6,414 bases of DNA from NCBI GenBank assembly GCA_003151295.1, contig PLXD01000086.1, positions 1-6,414 on the forward strand, written 5' to 3'. The first letter of the stretch is position 1, and every line of letters begins with the position of its first letter. Positions 1 to 4,405 of this stretch are shown here, in pieces. Made by a program: the position numbers and the translations under genes. The notes beneath the pieces were generated by a model. It ran no database searches, was not told where the DNA came from, and saw nothing but the letters and a program-made list of their open reading frames with translations. This DNA is from Chitinophagaceae bacterium (GTDB lineage Bacteria > Bacteroidota > Bacteroidia > Chitinophagales > Chitinophagaceae).

Positions 1-1
1 T

Positions 2-2038
2 TTAAACAAGGGTCTCCATAACATAGAGGCCGTATTCTCCTTTAACGCCAAAAACTTCCTGGCCTCCGATGAGGGAGCCAAAAATAGCATCGGGTCGTAT
101 GAAAATGGATTTGTGCTGGAACAGGCGGGAACCAAGGACAAGCCCTGGCTCGAAGGGGCTTTTGCTGTTTTCACCGACCAGCCCGATACAAAAGTAGATC
201 ATTGCTGGTTCCGCGGCGGGTGGTGGGATCCGATGACCATGGCCTGGAATACGGTGCGGGATGGTAATACCCGGACGAATCCGTCTGTCGAAAAAGATGC
301 GCCGGGAGCCTCTCTTTTCGTGCCTTTTTCCCTATTGCCGGGACAACGTAAGACCATCCGCCTGATGATGGTGTGGTATACGCCGGAATCGGATTTGCAC
401 ATAGGCGAGATCGTGATGGATGAGAAACAGGGATGCGATCCAGGACAGGGCTGTTGCGCCGGTCCCGCCGATCTGCATTTTCCCAATGGCAGGACGAGTC
501 CCTCGACGAAATATAAACCCTGGTATAGCAGTCGTTTTGCCGACATCAGGGCACTGGCTGCTTATTGGAAGGACCATTATAATGACCTTCAGAAACATTC
601 AAAGCTGTTCAGTGAGGCATTTTATTCCAGCACCCTCCCTCCGGAAGTGATGGAAGCAGTCGCCGCCAATTTGACGATCCTGAAATCGCCGACCATTCTG
701 CGTCAATATGATGGCCGCCTCTGGAGTTGGGAAGGCTGCGGCGATGATGATGGATGTTGTCATGGTTCCTGCACTCATGTATGGAATTATGCACAAGGGA
801 TCTCTCATTTGTTTCCGATACTCGAAAGGACCCTGCGGAATACGGAATTTTGTGAGAACCAGGATAAAAAAGGGCACCAGGGATTTAGGGCCAATATGCC
901 TATCAGCCCGCTGAAACATGATTTTCATGCGGCGGCGGACGGCCAGTTAGGCGGTATCATGAAGGTCCACCGCGAGTGGAGGATCAGTGGCGACGGAGAT
1001 TGGCTGACGAGGATCTACCCAATGGTGAAAACCAGCATGGACTATTGTATCAGCACCTGGGATCCGCGTAACCGGGGTGTCGTGGAAGAGCCTCATCACA
1101 ACACCTACGATATTGAATTTTGGGGACCCGAGGCCATGTGTACGAGTTTTTACCTGGGTGCCCTTAAGGGGATGGTTGAAATGGGTAACTACCTGAAACA
1201 GGACGTGAGTAAATACCAGGACCTGTATACGCGGGGAAGGCAGTTCCTGGAGACGAAACTGTATAATGGCGAATATTTTTTCCAGCAGATAGAATACAAA
1301 GAGCTGAATGCACCTGATCCTGCCAAGGCGCTGTCTTTCGGCGGAGATTATTCCCCGGAGGCGATTGCGATCCTGAAAAAGGAAGGGCCCAAATATCAAT
1401 ATGGAACGGGTTGCCTCAGCGATGGAGTGCTGGGAGCATGGATCGGCCGGATGTGCGGGCTGGATGACTTTATCGACAGCCAAAAGATCACCAGTCATCT
1501 GTTGGCCATTCATCGCTATAATTTAAAAGAGGATCTGACAGAACATGCCAACCCGCAACGCCCATCCTATGCCGTCGGAAAGGAGGGGGGATTGCTGTTA
1601 TGTACCTGGCCGAAAGGAGGTAAATTGTCGCTGCCGTTCGTATACAGCGATGAGGTATGGACGGGTATCGAATACCAGGTCGCTTCCCACCTCATGCTGA
1701 TGGGCAAAGTGCAGGAAGGGCTGGAGATCGTGAGAACCTGCAGGAACCGCTACGATGGCCGCGTACGGAATCCTTTCAACGAATATGAATGCGGTCATTG
1801 GTATGCCAGGGCCATGTCGAGCTATGGGTTGCTGCAGGGCCTTACCGGGATCCGCTATGATGCTGTCGATAAGACCTTATATATCGACTCAAAGATCGGA
1901 GATCTGACCTGCTTTATTTCTACTGCCGGCGGCTTTGGGACGGTAAGCCTCAAAGCCGGCAGACCCGCCCTTCACAGGGTATATGGTCAGATAGAAGTTC
2001 ATAAATTTGTCGTCAGCGGTAAAATTATAGAGGCATGA
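2..2038 (+). CDS. GH116 family glycoside hydrolase (GBA2-like), 5'-truncated
   Basis: The frame is open from the left edge (first complete codon at 2) to TGA at 2036, so 678 residues are visible. The GTG at 113 is not the start, because family-like sequence (EAVFSFNAKNF) continues upstream of it. The family is retaining beta-glucosidases/glucosylceramidases (some are xylosidases or N-acetylglucosaminidases) with an N-terminal beta domain and an (alpha/alpha)6 catalytic domain. Here the beta domain runs to about nt 540. The catalytic domain follows with CTHVWNYAQ (770-796), VVEEPHHNTYDIEFWGP (1079-1129), GTGCLSDGVLGAW (1403-1441), SDEVWTGIEY (1646-1675) and NEYECGHWYAR (1778-1810). By family analogy, Glu 1085-1087 is the nucleophile and Asp 1421-1423 the acid/base. 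Glu 1781-1783 and Arg 1808-1810 match the Glu/Arg pair that contacts glucose. A beta-rich tail (from about 1850) follows. About 150-250 N-terminal residues are probably missing, so any signal peptide and the cell location cannot be seen. Substrate is unknown. Family confidence is high. Confidence -1.
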   Translation, partial: LNKGLHNIEAVFSFNAKNFLASDEGAKNSIGSYENGFVLEQAGTKDKPWLEGAFAVFTDQPDTKVDHCWFRGGWWDPMTMAWNTVRDGNTRTNPSVEKDAPGASLFVPFSLLPGQRKTIRLMMVWYTPESDLHIGEIVMDEKQGCDPGQGCCAGPADLHFPNGRTSPSTKYKPWYSSRFADIRALAAYWKDHYNDLQKHSKLFSEAFYSSTLPPEVMEAVAANLTILKSPTILRQYDGRLWSWEGCGDDDGCCHGSCTHVWNYAQGISHLFPILERTLRNTEFCENQDKKGHQGFRANMPISPLKHDFHAAADGQLGGIMKVHREWRISGDGDWLTRIYPMVKTSMDYCISTWDPRNRGVVEEPHHNTYDIEFWGPEAMCTSFYLGALKGMVEMGNYLKQDVSKYQDLYTRGRQFLETKLYNGEYFFQQIEYKELNAPDPAKALSFGGDYSPEAIAILKKEGPKYQYGTGCLSDGVLGAWIGRMCGLDDFIDSQKITSHLLAIHRYNLKEDLTEHANPQRPSYAVGKEGGLLLCTWPKGGKLSLPFVYSDEVWTGIEYQVASHLMLMGKVQEGLEIVRTCRNRYDGRVRNPFNEYECGHWYARAMSSYGLLQGLTGIRYDAVDKTLYIDSKIGDLTCFISTAGGFGTVSLKAGRPALHRVYGQIEVHKFVVSGKIIEA

Positions 2039-2079
2039 CCGATGGAAGCATGAACGATGAAGGTATGAACGACGAAGGA
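2035..2079 (+). repeat. Three imperfect 15-nt tandem units at the FKBP gene start
   Basis: Units at 2035-2049, 2050-2064 and 2065-2079 encode MTDGS, MNDEG and MNDEG. The last two differ at only two positions. Each unit begins with an in-frame ATG, and the second and third ATGs are preceded by a purine-rich GGAAG or GAAGG within about 6 nt. The repeat multiplies possible starts and leaves the true N-terminus undecided. Confidence -1.
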
Positions 2080-2415
2080 CTGATCACCATCTCTAAAGAC
2101 AGGGTAGTGTCCCTTCGCTATATTATGTTCAACGGGCGTGGGGAGGTGCTGGAAAATTCGATGGAAGGATCGCCTATCTCCTACCTGCAAGGATCCAACG
2201 GTATTCAACTCCTATTGCAGAGGCAACTCGAAGGGCTTACCACCGGATCCCGGAAGTCAATAGTACTGGCAAAGGATACCGGCCTGACGGATGACGATTT
2301 CAGCTTTGAGGTCATTATAGACGAGGTCAGGGAAGCGCTGCCGGAAGAACTGCTCTTAGGCTACCCTGTCCTGCCTCCTGCAGCCTGCGGAGAAGATTGC
2401 GGATGTTATAGGTAA
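2035..2415 (+). CDS. SlyD-like FKBP-fold protein lacking the insert-in-flap domain
   Basis: This is a 126-residue protein with no signal peptide, so it is probably cytoplasmic. Residues 19-78 (ISKDRVVSLRYIM, VLENS, PISYLQG, QLEGLTTGSRKSIVL) follow the first half of a SlyD FKBP domain. Residues 89-106 (FSFEVIIDEVREALPEEL) match SlyD's last strand and helix (LKFNVEVVAIREATEEEL). Between them only about 10 residues remain, so the insert-in-flap chaperone domain and the AYG motif of the FKBP active site are missing. The FKBP Asp of LVDES is Glu40. The tail ends CGEDCGCYR, a possible metal site recalling SlyD's Cys/His tail. SlyD-type proteins are prolyl isomerases, chaperones and nickel/metal binders. 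Here isomerase activity is doubtful and metal binding is inferred. The first ATG overlaps the GH116 stop (ATGA), suggesting translational coupling. In-frame ATGs at 2050 and 2065 are alternative starts, since the recognisable fold begins only near residue 17. Confidence -1.
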   Translation: MTDGSMNDEGMNDEGLITISKDRVVSLRYIMFNGRGEVLENSMEGSPISYLQGSNGIQLLLQRQLEGLTTGSRKSIVLAKDTGLTDDDFSFEVIIDEVREALPEELLLGYPVLPPAACGEDCGCYR

Positions 2416-2454
2416 ATACACCAGCATCGTACCAGCGGACGGAAGAAGTTTCTA

Positions 2455-2473
2455 TTTGACATTACAGGTCAAA
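2455..2473 (+). other. Short inverted repeat after the FKBP gene
   Basis: TTTGAC (2455-2460) and GTCAAA (2468-2473) are perfect 6-nt complementary arms around a 7-nt loop, 40 nt after the FKBP stop. No T-tract follows, so an intrinsic terminator is not supported. It could be a weak 3' mRNA hairpin, a protein-binding dyad, or chance. The rest of the 2416-2550 stretch shows no gene or other clear element. Confidence -1.
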
Positions 2474-2556
2474 CTATGAGGTAGCCGGGCAATGTAAACC
2501 TTATGTTAAGTAATGAATAAATCGGGTCTGTTGGCTCAAGAGAGAGGATTTAAACC

Positions 2557-2564
2557 TATATTTG
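2557..2564 (+). promoter_or_regulatory. Bacteroidota -7 promoter element for the marR-MFS operon
   Basis: TATATTTG is an exact match to the Bacteroidota -7 consensus TAnnTTTG. The nearest upstream TTG (2531-2533) sits 23 nt away instead of the usual 19-21, so the -33 element is poor. The expected transcription start is near 2568-2570, giving a leader of about 27 nt before the ATG at 2596. The element's last three bases lie inside the adjoining inverted repeat, as expected for a promoter blocked by a repressor. Confidence -1.
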
Positions 2565-2586
2565 TAAGGTAAACTTACAAGTTTAC
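2562..2586 (+). promoter_or_regulatory. Two interlocking inverted repeats, putative MarR operator
   Basis: The first dyad is TTGTAAG (2562-2568) and CTTACAA (2574-2580), both arms perfect, with a 5-nt spacer. The second is GTAAACTT (2569-2576) and AAGTTTAC (2579-2586), also perfect, with a 2-nt spacer. They share bases 2569-2580, cover the end of the -7 element and the expected transcription start, and end 9 nt before the regulator's ATG. MarR proteins bind such 16-20-bp dyads as dimers, so autoregulation is the natural inference. A further GTAAAC half-site occurs at 2494-2499. That MarR is the binding protein is inferred from position only. Confidence -1.
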
Positions 2587-2595
2587 TTCCTGATT

Positions 2596-3036
2596 ATGAC
2601 AAACGGACAAAATGACCCCCAATTGGCCTCGGACCTTCGAATGGTAATTACGAGGTTGATCAAAAAGCTGCGCAACAAATCGACGGCCAATGAAAAGCTG
2701 TCTCTTACGGAACGGTCGACACTATGGCTATTGGACCAGCATAAAGAACTTTTGCCCAGCGAGCTTGCGGCGATGGAAAAGATAACGACACAATCGATGT
2801 CGCAGATCCTGAATCATCTTTCAGAGCTTGGGTATATTGCCAGGAGGATATCTGAAACAGATAAACGCAAAGCGATCATTTCATTGTCAAAAGACGGGCA
2901 AAATATTTTGTATAAGGTCAGGAATGAACGCGATGAATGGCTGAACAAGGCGTTAAAAGAAACATGTTCCGCCGAAGAGCAGGAACTCTTGCGCCGCGCA
3001 TTGACGCCATTGACCAGGCTCGTCGATTTTGACTGA
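2596..3036 (+). CDS. MarR-family transcriptional regulator
   Basis: This 146-residue protein is the usual MarR length and is expected to be a cytoplasmic DNA-binding dimer. The winged helix-turn-helix is clear: LSLTERSTLWLL (about 35-46), then helices LLPSELAAMEKI (52-63) and TTQSMSQILNHLSELGYI (64-81, recognition helix region). The wing is RRISETDKRKAIISLSKDG (83-101), with the conserved D-x-R as Asp89 and Arg91. Long flanking helices (about 10-27 and 103-143) would form the dimer interface. The only cysteine is Cys124, outside the N-terminal position used by OhrR-type peroxide sensors, so a small-molecule ligand is more likely than an OhrR mechanism. The ligand cannot be deduced. No Shine-Dalgarno precedes the ATG, which is common in Bacteroidota. 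It is the first gene of a pair with the exporter 31 nt downstream. It most likely represses both through the dyads around its own promoter and is released by a substrate of the pump. Confidence -1.
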   Translation: MTNGQNDPQLASDLRMVITRLIKKLRNKSTANEKLSLTERSTLWLLDQHKELLPSELAAMEKITTQSMSQILNHLSELGYIARRISETDKRKAIISLSKDGQNILYKVRNERDEWLNKALKETCSAEEQELLRRALTPLTRLVDFD

Positions 3037-3055
3037 AGCATATGGCAAACAGAAC

Positions 3056-3060
3056 AGGAA
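3056..3060 (+). promoter_or_regulatory. Ribosome binding site of the MFS gene
   Basis: AGGAA lies 7 nt before the ATG at 3068. It is the only good Shine-Dalgarno-like sequence with normal spacing at a gene start in this window. It supports 3068 over the out-of-frame ATG at 3061, which is only 5 nt from it or less and opens just 11 codons. Confidence -1.
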
Positions 3061-3067
3061 ATGAATT

Positions 3068-4333
3068 ATGAAGATCAGTACGTTCAGCGCTTTTAAAAGC
3101 CGTAATTACCGGTTGTATTTCACCGGGCAATCCGTTTCATTGATTGGCACATGGATGCAAAAAACAGCGGTAAGCTGGGTAATATATTCGCTGACGCATT
3201 CTAAGTTCATGTTGGGAGTTACCTTGTTTGCGACGATGTTCCCCTCTTTTTTATTTTCGTTTATCGGTGGCGTGGTGGCCGACCGATATAGCCGTTACAA
3301 GCTGCTTTTGCTGACCCAGATCGTGTCTATGGTGCAGGCCCTGTTATTGACTGCCCTGATATTCTTTAAGCATTATTCTGTTTGGGAGATCATTGCTTTG
3401 AGTGTCTTGCTGGGCATTATTAATGCTTTCGATGTTCCCGCGCGCCAATCGCTGGTATATGAAATGGTGGATGATAAAAAAGATTTACCCAATGCACTGG
3501 CATTGAATTCTTCCATGGTTAATTTATCAAGGTTGATCGGCCCCGCGATGGCGGGTCTTGTGATAGAAAAATTCGGCGAAGATGTTTGCTTTGGATTAAA
3601 CGCATTGAGTTTTCTTGCGGTTATCGTCTCTTTGTTATTGATGAAGCTGCCTGAATATGTCCCCAAACCGCACACAAAAAATATTTTGGGAGAACTGCGT
3701 GAAGGGCTGGGATACATTAAAAGGACTCCTGAGATTTCATTTGTACTGGGAATGCTGGCCCTTATCAGCCTGCTTGTTTTACCATTTACTACCCTGATAC
3801 CCGTATATGCCAAAGATATATTTCATGGAACTGCATCCACATTCGGCATCATCGATAGTGCTATCGGACTGGGTGCATTTTCCGGCGCAATATTTCTGGC
3901 ATCCCTAAAACCCGGCGGGAACCTTCGGAAAATACTGGCTGTTAATACGTTTATTTTTGGGGCTGGCCTCGTGTTGTTTTCACATATAACGTACTATCCC
4001 CTTGCGTTGGTCTTTGCCACCATCGGCGCTTTTGGCATGATGTCACAAATTACCATCAGTAATACGTTAATACAAACTACGGTTGCTCCTGCTATGCGCG
4101 GCAGGGTGATCAGTTTTTATGCGATGGCGTTTTTTGGAATGCAACCGCTGGGGGGATTGGTAATCGGTTCATTGTCACAACATATCGGAGTGGAAAATAC
4201 CGTAATGGGCGAAGGTATCATCGCACTGCTTATAGGGGTATTGCATCTTCGTTTCCTTCAAAGGAAGAAAGTCGCCGTAAAGGCCCTCTCTCCGGCTGAG
4301 AAGGGACCCGTGAAGGTCGTCATTCCGGTTTGA
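3068..4333 (+). CDS. MFS transporter, MFS_3 (EntS-like) family, probable drug or metabolite exporter
   Basis: This 421-residue inner-membrane protein has the length and hydrophobic pattern of a 12-helix major facilitator. MFS_3/EntS signatures appear in order: an N-terminal FKSRNYRLYFTGQSVSLIGTW (9-29); the motif-A loop GGVVADRYSRYKLL between helices 2 and 3 (67-80); NAFDVPARQSLVYEMV at the end of helix 4 (119-134); LPNALALNSSMVNLSRLIGP (140-159); and in the C-terminal half NTLIQTTVAPAMRGRVISFY (332-351) followed by PLGGLVIGSL (360-369). The central loop (about 195-222) is hydrophilic. The tail after 398 is basic. The family exports siderophores such as enterobactin, or macrolides and other drugs, using the proton gradient. 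No siderophore genes lie nearby, so the MarR neighbour favours a drug or toxic-metabolite pump. It lacks its own promoter in the 31-nt gap and is probably co-transcribed with the regulator. Confidence -1.
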   Translation: MKISTFSAFKSRNYRLYFTGQSVSLIGTWMQKTAVSWVIYSLTHSKFMLGVTLFATMFPSFLFSFIGGVVADRYSRYKLLLLTQIVSMVQALLLTALIFFKHYSVWEIIALSVLLGIINAFDVPARQSLVYEMVDDKKDLPNALALNSSMVNLSRLIGPAMAGLVIEKFGEDVCFGLNALSFLAVIVSLLLMKLPEYVPKPHTKNILGELREGLGYIKRTPEISFVLGMLALISLLVLPFTTLIPVYAKDIFHGTASTFGIIDSAIGLGAFSGAIFLASLKPGGNLRKILAVNTFIFGAGLVLFSHITYYPLALVFATIGAFGMMSQITISNTLIQTTVAPAMRGRVISFYAMAFFGMQPLGGLVIGSLSQHIGVENTVMGEGIIALLIGVLHLRFLQRKKVAVKALSPAEKGPVKVVIPV

Positions 4334-4376
4334 CGCAAGCCATGTTAATAGACAGATAATATGGGCGGGGCTTGCG
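4334..4376 (+). other. Inverted repeat directly after the MFS stop codon
   Basis: CGCAAGCC (4334-4341) begins right after the TGA and pairs perfectly with GGCTTGCG (4369-4376) across a 27-nt loop. No T-tract follows, and the loop is long for an intrinsic terminator, so it is not called a terminator. Its right arm contains the TTG used as the -33 element of the next promoter, so the same bases may mark both the end of one transcript and the start of the next. It could be a 3'-end stabilising hairpin, a regulator site, or chance. Confidence -1.
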
Positions 4377-4401
4377 GATCCGAACCAAATAATTAGCTTT
4401 G
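4372..4401 (+). promoter_or_regulatory. Bacteroidota-type promoter for the YncE/phosphoesterase gene
   Basis: TTG (4372-4374), a 19-nt spacer and TAGCTTTG (4394-4401) match the Bacteroidota sigma-ABfr consensus TTTG-N19-TAnnTTTG almost perfectly. Transcription would start about 4-6 nt after the -7 element, at 4405-4407. That coincides with the ATG at 4406, so the message is predicted to be leaderless or nearly so. The in-frame TGA at 4400-4402 rules out any start further upstream. Confidence -1.
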
Positions 4402-4405
4402 ATAT

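Noticed and set aside
113..115. GTG as the start of the GH116 gene
   Set aside because: The same frame stays open to base 2 and encodes family-like sequence, so the real start lies outside the window.
947..1513. 188-codon minus-strand open frame inside the GH116 gene
   Set aside because: The plus strand there carries the conserved GH116 catalytic motifs, and the antisense translation resembles no family.
2455..2473. Intrinsic terminator after the FKBP-like gene
   Set aside because: The stem is only 6 bp, half of it A-T, and no T-tract follows.
3061..3096. Mini-ORF of 11 codons overlapping the MFS start
   Set aside because: Its ATG abuts the AGGAA with no room for normal spacing, and the product has no sign of selection. 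It is more likely incidental.
2596..4333. marR-MFS pair as horizontally acquired because it looks more AT-rich than the GH116 gene
   Set aside because: Hand counts on single 60-base lines gave 26 G+C (3421-3480) against 31 (1021-1080). That is too little data, and membrane-protein codon use explains such a shift. No repeats or integrase flank the pair.
4375..4382. Palindrome CGGATCCG between the MFS and phosphoesterase genes
   Set aside because: An 8-bp palindrome built on a common 6-bp site is expected by chance and falls in the promoter spacer without other support.
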